From NCBI GenBank assembly GCA_040767925.1, contig JAXGNN010000001.1, positions 1,426,001 through 1,490,000 on the forward strand: 64,000 nucleotides of DNA, written 5' to 3'. The position numbers and the translations under genes are program-made. Positions within the stretch are counted from its first letter, which is position 1. Each line of letters starts with the position of its first letter. Below are positions 1 to 7,972 of the stretch, piece by piece. The stretch is from Phil1 sp040767925. GTDB taxonomy: Bacteria; Bacillota; Clostridia; Christensenellales; CAG-138. The notes under the pieces were generated by a model. That model had not been told where the DNA came from, made no database searches, and was given only the letters and a program-made list of their open reading frames with translations.

Positions 1-968
1 AAAACCACGACGCGCAGCTCGGGCAAATCCTCCGCGAGGTTGAGCGCGAGGGCGGTTTTTCCGCTGCCCTCCGGGCCGTAAATGAGCGCGTGGGAGGCGC
101 TCTCCCCCCGCATGAAGGAGATGACGCTGTCGGTAAGCGCGGCCCTTTGTTCATCATAGTATGAGACGGGGCAAACGGAGGGCACGCTCTCGGTCGGGAC
201 GAGCGCGCCGCCCTCGGCGAAGAAGACGCGCGCGCGCAGGAAGGAGCCCGCGCCGTAGACCGCGAACAGGTTCCAGATATCCTCGAACGCGCCGCGCCAG
301 TCCGGCGATTTCAAAAGGCGCAGGTAGATCTCCTCAAGCGCCTCGTCCGCGGCCCATTCGCCGCGAAGCGCCTGCTCCCCGTAATGCCAGGGCAGCCACT
401 CGTGCTCCGGCGGAAGGGGAAGGATCGCGCCCTGCCCGTTCCCCGAGGCCGGGGCGGGCTTAACGTCCGCCGGGGGCGCGGGGCGCGGGGTCGAGCCGCT
501 CCAGAGCGCCGTGGACATGAGGGAGATGTCGTCCTTCGCGTAGCGCGGGCGAAGCTGCAATTCGCGGTGCTTCTCCGTCGCCATGCGCACGAGGTCGGCG
601 CTCGAGAGCGAGGCGAGCTCGCCCAGCGCCGCGAGGTCCGCCTTCATGGCGAGCTGCTCGGGCTCGTCGAGCCTGCCCGCGGCGGCCATGAGCGCGAAGG
701 AATGCTCCCGCTCGAAGATGAGCGAGAGGAGATAATCCATAAAAAGGTCCCCGCTGACCCTGCGCGCGCCCGAACGGAGCAGCGCGCGGGCGAGGTCGTG
801 GTAAATGCGGTAAGCCGCGTGCGTATCCCCCAAATAGAGCGCGAACGCATATTCGCGCAGCACGTCGAGCGGGCCCCCGGGCTCGTCGTAGAGCACCGTG
901 AGCCGCGATGTGAGCACGGCGATTCGCTGCGCGCCTTCCGCGGCGCCGCAATCCCTGAAATCGCGCAT
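1..968 (-). CDS. DUF815-type AAA+ ATPase, N-terminal part (runs off left edge)
   Basis: The frame stays open from an ATG at 968 to the left edge, giving 322 codons with no stop, so the gene is partial at its 3' end. GGAGG lies 5 bases upstream of this ATG; an in-frame ATG at 980 is the alternative start. Residues about 1-270 are a mostly helical region with no motif I recognise. A Walker A motif, GPEGSGKT, follows at residues 298-305, preceded by SYYDEQRAALTDSVISF. That arrangement resembles the DUF815 family of AAA+ ATPases, whose function is not established. Walker B and later motifs would lie outside the window. It is divergent from murG. Confidence 0.7.
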   Translation of the reverse strand, partial: MRDFRDCGAAEGAQRIAVLTSRLTVLYDEPGGPLDVLREYAFALYLGDTHAAYRIYHDLARALLRSGARRVSGDLFMDYLLSLIFEREHSFALMAAAGRLDEPEQLAMKADLAALGELASLSSADLVRMATEKHRELQLRPRYAKDDISLMSTALWSGSTPRPAPPADVKPAPASGNGQGAILPLPPEHEWLPWHYGEQALRGEWAADEALEEIYLRLLKSPDWRGAFEDIWNLFAVYGAGSFLRARVFFAEGGALVPTESVPSVCPVSYYDEQRAALTDSVISFMRGESASHALIYGPEGSGKTALALNLAEDLPELRVVV

Positions 969-1048
969 CAAGACCTCCATGAACCGGCGCAATCATTTCC
1001 AAAGCAGATTCCAACACGATAATAATAGCATAAAAGTATTCCAAGTGA

Positions 1049-1054
1049 TATAAT
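1049..1054 (+). promoter_or_regulatory. Extended -10 promoter of murG
   Basis: TATAAT preceded by TG at 1046-1047 forms an extended -10 element (TGnTATAAT) 61 bases before the murG ATG. There is no convincing -35 box, which is normal for extended -10 promoters. Confidence 0.55.
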
Positions 1055-1115
1055 AATTTCCGCTTTATTGAGCTCAAAAAGCGGCGAAGCCGCGGTTGAA
1101 CGCGAAGAGGTATTC

Positions 1116-2225
1116 ATGAGAAAAACGGTTCTGTTCACGGGCGGGGGCTCCGCCGGGCACGTCACGCCCAACGTCGCGCTCTTCCCCAGGCTTCTCGAAG
1201 AGGGCTGCGACATCCATTATATCGGCACGGCCGAGGGCATCGAGCGCGCCATCATCGAGGGGCGCGCGGGCATAACGTACCACGCGATCTCCTCGGGGAA
1301 GCTCCGGCGCTACTTCTCGTGGAAAAACTTCACGGACCCCTTTCGCGTGCTCGCGGGCGTCGCGCAGGCGGAGAGGATCATAAAGAACATCCGGCCCGAC
1401 GCCGTGTTCAGCAAGGGCGGCTTCGTCAGCGTGCCCGTGGTGGTCGCGGCCAAACGGCTGAAAATCCCCGTCGTCACGCACGAGTCGGACTACAGCCCGG
1501 GCCTCGCCAACCGCATCAACGCGCGCTTCGCGGACAAGGTCTGCGTCACCTTCGAGGATACGCTCAAGCAAGTCGGCGAAAAGGGAATCCACACGGGCAC
1601 GCCCATCCGCCCGGAACTCTATTTCGGCAAGCGAGAAAAAGGGCTTTCCTTCCTCGGCTTTTCGGGCGAAAAGCCCGTGCTGCTCGCCATGGGCGGCAGT
1701 CTCGGCGCGGCGGCCGTCAACGAGGCGCTGCGCGGCGCGCTGAGCGCTTTAATCGAAACCTTCGACGTCGTCCACCTCTGCGGCAAGGATAAATTGGACG
1801 AGGCGCTCCTCGACATCAAGGGCTACCGCCAGTTCGCGTACGTCGACCGGGAGCTGCCGGACGTTTTCGCCGCCGTCGATCTGATCGTTTCCCGCGCGGG
1901 CGCGAACGCCGTGTTCGAGTTCCTCGCGCTCTCGAAGCCCGCGCTCCTGATCCCCTTGCCGCGCAGCGCGAGCCGGGGCGACCAGATATTGAACGCGGCG
2001 TATTTCGCGCGAAAAGGCTATTCGATGATGCTCGAGCAGGAGAACCTCTCCCCCGGGACGCTGCTCGAGGCCGTAAACGAACTTTATGCCGGCAGGCAGT
2101 CCTATATTTCCACCATGGGCCGCGAGCCGCTCGCCGACGGCACGGAGGAGGTGCTCTGTGTCCTCCGCGGCGTCCTGTACGAGGAGCGCAGGCGCAAGGC
2201 AAAGGAGAACGCGCGCGGCGATTGA
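1116..2225 (+). CDS. murG: UDP-GlcNAc:lipid I N-acetylglucosaminyltransferase MurG
   Basis: MurG adds GlcNAc to undecaprenyl-diphospho-MurNAc-pentapeptide (lipid I) to make lipid II on the cytoplasmic face of the membrane, the last intracellular step of peptidoglycan precursor synthesis. The 369-residue product has normal family length. It carries the N-terminal glycine-rich loop GGGSAGHV (residues 9-16), an FSKGGFVS motif near residue 100, AMGGSLGA near 190, and SRAGANAVFE near 262 in the UDP-GlcNAc-binding C-terminal domain. The ATG at 1116 has GAAGAGG just upstream; the longer open frame before it has no ribosome site. The gene stands outside any mur/fts cluster here. Family assignment is firm. 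Confidence 0.93.
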   Translation: MRKTVLFTGGGSAGHVTPNVALFPRLLEEGCDIHYIGTAEGIERAIIEGRAGITYHAISSGKLRRYFSWKNFTDPFRVLAGVAQAERIIKNIRPDAVFSKGGFVSVPVVVAAKRLKIPVVTHESDYSPGLANRINARFADKVCVTFEDTLKQVGEKGIHTGTPIRPELYFGKREKGLSFLGFSGEKPVLLAMGGSLGAAAVNEALRGALSALIETFDVVHLCGKDKLDEALLDIKGYRQFAYVDRELPDVFAAVDLIVSRAGANAVFEFLALSKPALLIPLPRSASRGDQILNAAYFARKGYSMMLEQENLSPGTLLEAVNELYAGRQSYISTMGREPLADGTEEVLCVLRGVLYEERRRKAKENARGD

Positions 2226-2261
2226 TTTTTATTTTTCTCGTTTCTTGAAAACATACTAAAA

Positions 2262-2288
2262 CATGCCCGCGCTTTTTGTGCGGGCATG
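2262..2288. terminator. Hairpin between converging murG and yqeB
   Basis: CATGCCCGC (2262-2270) and GCGGGCATG (2280-2288) form a perfect 9-bp stem with a 9-base loop. On the minus strand it is followed by TTTTAGT, so it should terminate yqeB; on the plus strand the tail is weaker but it may also stop murG transcripts. Confidence 0.65.
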
Positions 2289-2310
2289 AATTTCGTTTCG
2301 ATCGTTTCGA

Positions 2311-3096
2311 TCAGTTTTTCGTAAAATGCAAAATCGCCTCGAGCACGGCGCCGCCGACGGCGCGCGCCTTGTCCGAGACCGTGAAGCACGAAGCGGCGTT
2401 CCCGCGCGGGTCGATGTCCCCGCTCTTCATGCCGCGTTTGACGATCGCGCCGTCCGGCAGCAGGCCGCGCAGCACCCCCGCGATCCGGGCCGCGAGGGGC
2501 ACGCCGTCCACCAGAGCGACAATCTCCCCCGCTTCGACGAAATCCCCGATCTGCTTTTTTCCGGTAAAGACGCCGTCCGCGGGCGCGCGCAGCAGCCGCT
2601 CGGGCCCTTTGCCCGCGATCTCGCCCGGCGTGCCGGTGTTCGCAAGCGGCGAGCCCGCGTAGTAGACCCGCCCGAGGTCGTGGCCGCGCATGGTTTCAAT
2701 CGCCGCGTGGCAGTCCGCTCCCGCCGTGAAGCCGGGGCCGAGCGCGACGACGATGGGCGCGTCCGCGATGCGCGTGCCGGTGTTCCGTTTCGCCATGATG
2801 GCGTCGACGAGCGCGTCCGGGCGGAGCTCCTCCCGGCACGCCGCGTCCGGGTCGACGAGGAGCGCGATCGATCCCTCCCGCGCGAGGCGAAGCGCGTCCG
2901 AGGCGCCTTCGGCGAGCTTCGCCGTCACGCCCTCGACCGCCGTTTCCCCGAGCGTCACCGCCTCGGAGAAGGAAACCGTGCGGCGGATGGCCGTGGGGCG
3001 CGGGACGTCGGTCATCACGACCTCCATGCCCGCCAGGAACAGCCGCATGGCGACGCCCGTCGCAAGATCCCCCGCCCCGCGGATCAAAACGAGCAT
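2311..3096 (-). CDS. yqeB: Selenium-dependent molybdenum hydroxylase accessory protein YqeB
   Basis: This belongs to the YqeB (EF2563) family, which is genetically linked to selenium-dependent molybdenum hydroxylases such as purine or xanthine dehydrogenases; its biochemical role is unsettled. The 261-residue product starts with a Rossmann-like IRGAGDLATG (residues 5-14). It contains VALGPGFTAG and FTGKKQIGDFVEAGEIVALV, the latter typical of a lipoyl/biotinyl-like fold at the C-terminal end. It follows yqeC with a 1-base gap, so the two are surely co-transcribed. The hydroxylase subunits, xdhC and selD are not in the window, so the enzyme served must be encoded elsewhere. Confidence 0.88.
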   Translation of the reverse strand: MLVLIRGAGDLATGVAMRLFLAGMEVVMTDVPRPTAIRRTVSFSEAVTLGETAVEGVTAKLAEGASDALRLAREGSIALLVDPDAACREELRPDALVDAIMAKRNTGTRIADAPIVVALGPGFTAGADCHAAIETMRGHDLGRVYYAGSPLANTGTPGEIAGKGPERLLRAPADGVFTGKKQIGDFVEAGEIVALVDGVPLAARIAGVLRGLLPDGAIVKRGMKSGDIDPRGNAASCFTVSDKARAVGGAVLEAILHFTKN

Positions 3097-3097
3097 A

Positions 3098-3805
3098 TCA
3101 TTCCCTCCAGATCGCCTTGACGGCGGATTCGTCCCTGAGCGCCGCGGCGACGACGGTGCCTGCGCCCCAGACAGAAGCGAAGCGCTCCGCCAAGGCGAGC
3201 GCGGCCGCGCAGTCGACCTGGTTGACGAGCACGGTCTTCGCGGGGAAGCGCGCTTTCATCGCTTGTGCGGCGAGCTCGGGCGTGACGAGGGCGTTGACGT
3301 CCGTTTCCAGCGCCCGGGCGTAGAGCTCCGGCCTGTGCGCGGCCTCGGCGATGGGGCGGTTGAAGCCCGACGCGCCGACGACCGCGACGACCCGCGCGCC
3401 CTCAGGGACGACCGGCTCGTGCGCCGCGTGCGCTTTCAGGGGGAGCCCCTTGGCGCCGTCCGCCTCGACGAGCACGTAGTCCGCGAGCTCCGCGAGCCGC
3501 GGGAAGGCGACCTGCGGCGCGGCGAGCTTGCCGTCCTCGGCGTTTGTCCCCGCGCACACGAGCGGGGAGAGGATCAGCGCGGCCTCGATCGCCCCCGCGG
3601 TGCCCGCCACGAGGGGGATCCCTTCCGGCGGGTACATGCGCGTGGACGTCGAAACGACGACGCGGCCCTTTTTTACGAGCTCGCGCGCGAGCCGCAGCAC
3701 GAGGGACGTCTTCCCGCCCGAACCGATGACGGCCGTGATCCCCGGCGCTACGCCAAGCGCCCGAAAGAGCGGAATATCGCTTGAAAAATCGATGCGTTTC
3801 ATCAT
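3098..3805 (-). CDS. yqeC: Selenium-dependent hydroxylase accessory protein YqeC
   Basis: YqeC is a P-loop protein that co-occurs with YqeB and selenium-dependent molybdenum hydroxylases, probably acting in cofactor maturation. In 235 residues it shows a Walker A-like GSGGKTS (residues 28-34), STSTRMYPPE, and VLVEADGAKGLPLKAH, the acidic motif conserved in the family. The ATG at 3805 is the first of a two-gene operon with yqeB. A divergent ModE-like regulator begins about 160 bases away. That pairing suggests molybdate- or cofactor-dependent control, which I infer from context only. Confidence 0.87.
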   Translation of the reverse strand: MMKRIDFSSDIPLFRALGVAPGITAVIGSGGKTSLVLRLARELVKKGRVVVSTSTRMYPPEGIPLVAGTAGAIEAALILSPLVCAGTNAEDGKLAAPQVAFPRLAELADYVLVEADGAKGLPLKAHAAHEPVVPEGARVVAVVGASGFNRPIAEAAHRPELYARALETDVNALVTPELAAQAMKARFPAKTVLVNQVDCAAALALAERFASVWGAGTVVAAALRDESAVKAIWRE

Positions 3806-3869
3806 AAACCCCCGTTATTCCAGAATGAGTATAACACATGCGCCCGCCGTGTCAACCGCGCCGAAAGTA

Positions 3870-3878
3870 TGATATAAT
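3870..3878 (+). promoter_or_regulatory. Extended -10 promoter of the ModE-like gene
   Basis: TG at 3870-3871 plus TATAAT at 3873-3878 make a perfect extended -10 element. Transcription would begin around 3885, inside the 9-bp tandem repeats that form the leader of the regulator mRNA. Confidence 0.6.
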
Positions 3879-3929
3879 AACCGCAATAACCGCAATAACC
3901 GCAATAACCGCAATAACCGCAAATAACCG
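3876..3929 (+). repeat. 9-bp tandem repeat (CCGCAATAA)n in a 5' leader
   Basis: The unit CCGCAATAA is repeated four times head to tail, with partial or altered copies on both sides (one has an extra A). The array starts inside the -10 box and ends about 35 bases before the start codon of the ModE-like regulator. It lies in untranslated leader, so changes in copy number would alter leader length and not protein sequence. Confidence 0.85.
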
Positions 3930-3964
3930 CGAGGATAAGCCGGAGGTGCGTCGTGGAGGGGAAC

Positions 3965-4291
3965 ATGAGCTATAAGCTGAACCTGCGCCTGTTTCGGGAG
4001 GGGAAGTGCTTCGGGCCGGGCATCGCGGAGCTGCTGCGCCGCGTGGAGGGCACGCATTCGCTGCGCGCGGCGGCCGCGGGGATGGAAATGGCCTATTCGA
4101 AGGCCTGGCGCATCATGAAGGAGACCGAGGCCGCGCTGGGCTTCCGCCTCATCCACTCCACGACGGGCGGGCACGGCGGCGGCGGCGCGGAGCTGACCCC
4201 CGAGGGGCGGGACATGCTCCGGAAATACGACGCCATGGTCGCCGCGCTGCACAAAGAGGCGGACAGGCTGCTTTCGGAATTATATAACTAA
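3965..4291 (+). CDS. ModE-like winged helix regulator (DNA-binding domain only)
   Basis: The 108-residue product matches the N-terminal winged helix-turn-helix domain of ModE, including RRVEGTHSLRAAAAGMEMAY (about residues 25-44) and AWRIMKETEAALGF, then a GGHGGGGAELTPEG wing. The C-terminal molybdate-binding MOP domains of full ModE are absent. It therefore belongs to the short ModE-like group common in anaerobes. ATG 3965 has GGAGGGG 3 bases upstream; a GTG at 3953 with its own GGAGG is a possible earlier start. Divergence from yqeC/yqeB suggests it regulates molybdenum-enzyme genes. Confidence 0.85.
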   Translation: MSYKLNLRLFREGKCFGPGIAELLRRVEGTHSLRAAAAGMEMAYSKAWRIMKETEAALGFRLIHSTTGGHGGGGAELTPEGRDMLRKYDAMVAALHKEADRLLSELYN

Positions 4292-4360
4292 CAAGTAAGA
4301 GTGAATCGCGCATAACTGCTGCACGAAGGGATTCCACATTGCGGAATCGCTGATTTTATT

Positions 4361-4386
4361 CGCTTTTTCCGCCGCGGCGGAAAGCG
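4361..4386. terminator. GC-rich hairpin between converging genes
   Basis: CGCTTTTTCCGCCG and CGGCGGAAAGCG pair as a 12-bp stem with a two-base bulge and almost no loop, between the ModE-like gene and tatD. It has no clean T-tract, so it is a terminator candidate only. Confidence 0.4.
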
Positions 4387-4394
4387 ATTCATTA

Positions 4395-4424
4395 TTACTT
4401 ATTCCCTAATTACTTATTCCCTAT
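4395..4424. repeat. 15-bp direct repeat next to the tatD stop
   Basis: TTACTTATTCCCTAA (4395-4409) is followed at once by TTACTTATTCCCTAT (4410-4424). The second copy overlaps the tatD stop codon. It looks like a short interspersed or simple-sequence remnant of the kind common in clostridial intergenic DNA. Confidence 0.7.
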
Positions 4425-5191
4425 TGGCTGATATGAAAGAGCCTCTTCGCGTTCTCCAGCGTGAGGGAGGCGATGCGCTCGGGATCGTCGTTCCGAAGCG
4501 CGGCGAGGCGGCGGACGATGTGGGGGATGTTCGAGGGGTCGTTGCGGCGGCCGCGCACGGGCACGGGCGCGAGGTACGGGCAGTCCGTTTCGACGAGGAG
4601 GCGGTCGTCCGGTACGTATTTGGCGACGTCGAGGAGCCGCCTGGCGTTCTCGAAGGTGACCGCGCCGCCGAGCGCGATGTAGAGGCCGAGGTCCAGGCAT
4701 TCCCGCACCGTCTCGACCGAGCCGGAATAGCAGTGCATCTCGCCCGAAAGGCCGTCCCTGTGCGCGCGAAGGATGTCGAGGGCGTCCCCGAACGCCTCGC
4801 GCACGTGCAGCTGCACGGGGAGGTTCCCTTCCCTCGCCATCTCGAGCTGGCGGATGAACACGCGCTTCTGATCGGGCTTTTCCGAAAAATCATAGTGGTA
4901 GTCGAGGCCGATCTCCCCGAGGGAGACGGCCTTTTCGTCCGCGAGCGCGCGAAAGAGCTTCCCCTCCCAATCCGCGCCGGGGCTGGAGGCGACGTGCGGG
5001 TGGATGCCGTAGGCGGCGTAGATGAAGGGATAGCGCCGCGTCATCTCGCGCGTGACGTCGAACTCGTCCGCCTCGCAGGCGACGTTGATGACATACGAAA
5101 GCCCTTTGCCGGGCAGGGAGGCGATGAGCGCCTCGCGGTCGGAATCGAATTTTTCATCGCACAGATGCGCGTGCGTGTCGAAGCAGTTCAC
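4421..5191 (-). CDS. TatD family metal-dependent DNase
   Basis: TatD-family proteins are TIM-barrel metallohydrolases with 3'-5' exonuclease or DNA-repair activity. The 256-residue product has the metal-ligand set in order: FDTHAHL (residues 4-10), GEIGLDYHYD (near 94), LHVREA (near 129), MHCYSGS (near 154) and VETDCPYLAP (near 203). Length is normal. It is the last gene of a metG-GNAT-tatD cluster; its start overlaps the GNAT gene by 4 bases. In many Firmicutes tatD also follows metG, which supports the call. TatD and YcfH paralogues cannot be told apart from sequence alone. Confidence 0.92.
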   Translation of the reverse strand: MNCFDTHAHLCDEKFDSDREALIASLPGKGLSYVINVACEADEFDVTREMTRRYPFIYAAYGIHPHVASSPGADWEGKLFRALADEKAVSLGEIGLDYHYDFSEKPDQKRVFIRQLEMAREGNLPVQLHVREAFGDALDILRAHRDGLSGEMHCYSGSVETVRECLDLGLYIALGGAVTFENARRLLDVAKYVPDDRLLVETDCPYLAPVPVRGRRNDPSNIPHIVRRLAALRNDDPERIASLTLENAKRLFHISQ

Positions 5192-5721
5192 AGCATCAGC
5201 TCCATGAGGATTTCGTCATAGTATTGCCCGCGGATGCACATATGCTCCCTGCGCCGCCCGCATTCCGTGAAGCCGAAGCGGCGGTACAGCGCGAGCGCCC
5301 GCGCATTGTCGGCGCGCGCCTCGAGCATGAGCTTATGGTAGCCCCATTCCCGCGCCATGTCGACGGCGAGCGTCATCGCGACGGAGCCGATGCCGAGATG
5401 CCAGCAGCTCTCGCGCAAGGCGATGCCGAAGACGGCGTTGTGCCTGATGCGCTGCCGGGTGGAGAAGGGATTCACGGAGAACATCCCCGCGATCTCGCTG
5501 TCGACCAGCGCGAGGAACGTGCCCTGCCTCGGATTGATGAGCGAGGCCGCGAGCTTCTCAGCCTCCTCCTCGGCGGTGACCTGCCAGCCGCTTTCATCGG
5601 TGTTGAGGAAATCCGTCTCCCGCCCGACGATTTTGGAAAACGCGATTAAGGCGGCGGAGTCTTCCGGCTCCGCCTCCCTGACGACGAGCAGTTTTCCGTT
5701 TTTGAGGGGGACGCGCTCCAT
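5188..5721 (-). CDS. GNAT family N-acetyltransferase
   Basis: The 177-residue product has a GNAT fold: acetyl-CoA-binding motif around HLGIGSVAM (near residue 110), then LMLEARADNARALALYRRFGF, the usual motif B with the tyrosine before RFGF. The substrate is unknown. Its ATG overlaps the metG stop (ATGA) and its end overlaps tatD, so it is translated within the metG-tatD operon. Confidence 0.85.
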   Translation of the reverse strand: MERVPLKNGKLLVVREAEPEDSAALIAFSKIVGRETDFLNTDESGWQVTAEEEAEKLAASLINPRQGTFLALVDSEIAGMFSVNPFSTRQRIRHNAVFGIALRESCWHLGIGSVAMTLAVDMAREWGYHKLMLEARADNARALALYRRFGFTECGRRREHMCIRGQYYDEILMELML

Positions 5722-7730
5722 CAGCAGACCTCGCTGCCCCCGGGCATCCCCTCTCCCGTTTCCAACAGGCAGAGCTTTTCGCCCTCATCCGTTTCCGTGA
5801 CGGCGGAGAGCAGCATGCCGCAGCTCTCCACGCCGCACATCTTGCGGGGCTTGAGGTTGACGCAGGCGATGAGGCGGCGGCCGACGAGCTTCTCCGGCTC
5901 GGGATACCAGCCGCGGATGCCCGAGAGGATCACGCGGTCCTCTCCCTCGCCCGTGTCGAGCGTGAACTTCAGGAGCTTGTCGCTCTTGGGCACGAACTCG
6001 CAGCTCTTCACGACCGCGACGCGCAGCTTGACCTTCTCAAATTCATCGAACCCGATATAGGAAGGCGCGGCGGGCTTTTCCTCCGCGGCGGACGCTTCCC
6101 CGGCGGGCTCTGCGGGGGTAGCGGCGCACGCCTGCGCCGTCGCTTCCTTTTCGGCCTGCATGGCCTCGAGTTCGGCGAGCTCCTTCTTAAGGTCGATGCG
6201 CGGGAAGAGCGCGTCTCCCTTTGAGACCTTCGCGCATTCGGGCAGCGCGCCCCACTCGCCCGCCCTCTCCCACGCGCCGAGCGCGCCCGCGGCGCCGATC
6301 TGCGAAAAGCCCTTATCGCAGGATTCGGGCATGAAGGGCACGAGCAGCGAGAGCGCGATGCGCAGCACCTCGAGCAGGTTGTAGAGGACGCTCGCGAGGC
6401 GGGGCCTGTCCTCGATGGCTTTGGCGAGCACCCAGGGCGCCGTCTCGTCGATATACTTGTTGGCACGGGAGACGACGCGGAAGATTTCCTCCAGCGCGGA
6501 TTGCGTGTTGTAGGAATCCATCTGCTTCTCGTACTTGCCCTTCAGGGCCGAGGCGAGCGCGACGAGCTCCGCGTCCATGGGTTCCGCCCGGCGCTCGGGG
6601 ATGAGCGTTCCCTCAAAGTATTTTTCAACCATCGCGACCGTGCGGGAAAGCAGGTTCCCAAGGTCGTTGGCAAGGTCGGTATTGATGCGGGAAATCAGAA
6701 GCTCGTTGGAGAAGCTGCCGTCCGTGCCGAGCGGGAACTCCCGCATGAGGTAGAAGCGCAGCGCGTCCACGCCGTACCGGTTGGCGAGGATGACGGGGTC
6801 CACCACGTTGCCCTTCGACTTGCTCATCTTGCCGCCGCCTAACAAAAGCCAGCCGTGGCCGAACACCTTTTTGGGGACGGGCTCGTCGAGGGACATGAGC
6901 ATCGCGGGCCAGATGATCGAATGGAAGCGGACGATCTCCTTGCCCACCATGTGCACGTCCGCGGGCCAGTACCGATGATAATCGCCATAGCGGTCATTTT
7001 CGTAGCCGAGGGCCGTAATGTAGTTGGAGAGCGCGTCGATCCACACGTAGACCACGTGGCCGGGGTCGAAATCGACCGGCACGCCCCAGGTGAAGGACGT
7101 GCGCGACACGCATAAATCCTCGAGGCCGGGGTCGATGAAGTTCTTGACCATCTCGTTGACGCGGGAGGCGGGCTCGAGGAATTCGCCCGTAAGCAGCAGC
7201 GCGCGCACCTTGTTTGCGTATTTCGAGAGGCGGAAGAAATACGCCTCCTCCTCCGCGTAGCGCACCTCGCGCCCGCAGTCGGGGCACTTGCCCTCGACGA
7301 GCTGGCTCTCCGTCCAGAAGCTCTCGCACGGCGTGCAGTACATGCCGGCGTATTTGCCCTTGTAGATATCCCCGTTCTCATACATCTTCTTGAAGATGCG
7401 CTGTATGGCCGAAACGTGGTAATCGTCCGTCGTGCGGATGAAGCGGTCGTTCGAGATGTTCATCAGCTTCCACAGATCGCGGATGCCGTCCTTCCCGTCC
7501 ACGATATTGTCCACAAAGCGCTGCGGGGAAACGCCCGCGGCCTTCGCCTTCTCCTCTATCTTCTGGCCGTGCTCGTCGGTTCCCGTGAGGAACATGACGT
7601 CGTAGCCGCACATCCTCTTGTAGCGGGCGATGACGTCGGTGGCGACGGTGCAGTACGTGTGGCCGATGTGCAGCTTGTCGCTCGGGTAATAGATGGGGGT
7701 CGTGATGTAAAAGGTTTTCCGCTCCTGCAT
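5721..7730 (-). CDS. metG: Methionyl-tRNA synthetase MetG with C-terminal tRNA-binding domain
   Basis: MetG charges tRNA-Met with methionine. The 669-residue product contains the class I signature HIGH in KLHIGHTY (about residues 20-27), a zinc knuckle with two CxxC pairs (YCTPC and KCPDC, about 130-155), and KMSKSKGN near residue 300. The anticodon-binding helical domain follows. After an alanine- and glutamate-rich linker (about 540-565) there is a Trbp111-like tRNA-binding OB fold from FDEFEKVKLRVAVV to the end, as in dimeric Firmicutes enzymes. A good promoter and AGGAGGGGAAGG lie upstream. It leads the operon metG-GNAT-tatD. Confidence 0.96.
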   Translation of the reverse strand: MQERKTFYITTPIYYPSDKLHIGHTYCTVATDVIARYKRMCGYDVMFLTGTDEHGQKIEEKAKAAGVSPQRFVDNIVDGKDGIRDLWKLMNISNDRFIRTTDDYHVSAIQRIFKKMYENGDIYKGKYAGMYCTPCESFWTESQLVEGKCPDCGREVRYAEEEAYFFRLSKYANKVRALLLTGEFLEPASRVNEMVKNFIDPGLEDLCVSRTSFTWGVPVDFDPGHVVYVWIDALSNYITALGYENDRYGDYHRYWPADVHMVGKEIVRFHSIIWPAMLMSLDEPVPKKVFGHGWLLLGGGKMSKSKGNVVDPVILANRYGVDALRFYLMREFPLGTDGSFSNELLISRINTDLANDLGNLLSRTVAMVEKYFEGTLIPERRAEPMDAELVALASALKGKYEKQMDSYNTQSALEEIFRVVSRANKYIDETAPWVLAKAIEDRPRLASVLYNLLEVLRIALSLLVPFMPESCDKGFSQIGAAGALGAWERAGEWGALPECAKVSKGDALFPRIDLKKELAELEAMQAEKEATAQACAATPAEPAGEASAAEEKPAAPSYIGFDEFEKVKLRVAVVKSCEFVPKSDKLLKFTLDTGEGEDRVILSGIRGWYPEPEKLVGRRLIACVNLKPRKMCGVESCGMLLSAVTETDEGEKLCLLETGEGMPGGSEVC

Positions 7731-7774
7731 TCCTAACTCCTTAAGGGGCCTTCCCCTCCTAATTAATAATAGAA

Positions 7775-7803
7775 AGTGTACTTTCGCAGGGTGTTTTTGT
7801 CAA
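7775..7803 (-). promoter_or_regulatory. metG promoter
   Basis: On the minus strand TTGACA (7803-7798), a 17-base spacer and TACACT (7780-7775) form a good vegetative promoter 44 bases upstream of metG. The leader is too short for a T-box. Confidence 0.7.
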
Positions 7804-7836
7804 CTGCGGATTGTGGTAGAATAGTCAGGGACGAGG

Positions 7837-7948
7837 GGCAATTGACAATTGGGAATTGACAATTGACAATGAAAGGCGGCGTTCGGAGGCGGGGATCGCC
7901 CGGCCCGAGGCGCCCGGCCGACGTTCCGGGCGGATATGGAATCCGCCC
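7837..7948 (+). repeat. Interspersed simple repeats and palindromic unit before the methyltransferase
   Basis: At 7837-7870 the word AATTGACAATT recurs in partly overlapping copies. At 7928-7948 GGGCGGAT and ATCCGCCC form an 8-bp stem around ATGGA. Both look like short interspersed intergenic elements rather than gene parts. The open frame runs through them, but no ribosome site supports translation there. Confidence 0.6.
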
Positions 7949-7972
7949 CTACAACATTCTAAGAAGGTTTCT

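Noticed and set aside
384..1022. Plus-strand frame opposite the DUF815-type gene
   Set aside because: The opposite strand encodes a coherent ATPase N-terminus with a Walker A motif and ribosome site; this frame is biased shadow sequence.
3876..3929. Tandem repeats as a CRISPR array
   Set aside because: The 9-bp units abut directly with no spacers, and no cas genes are present.
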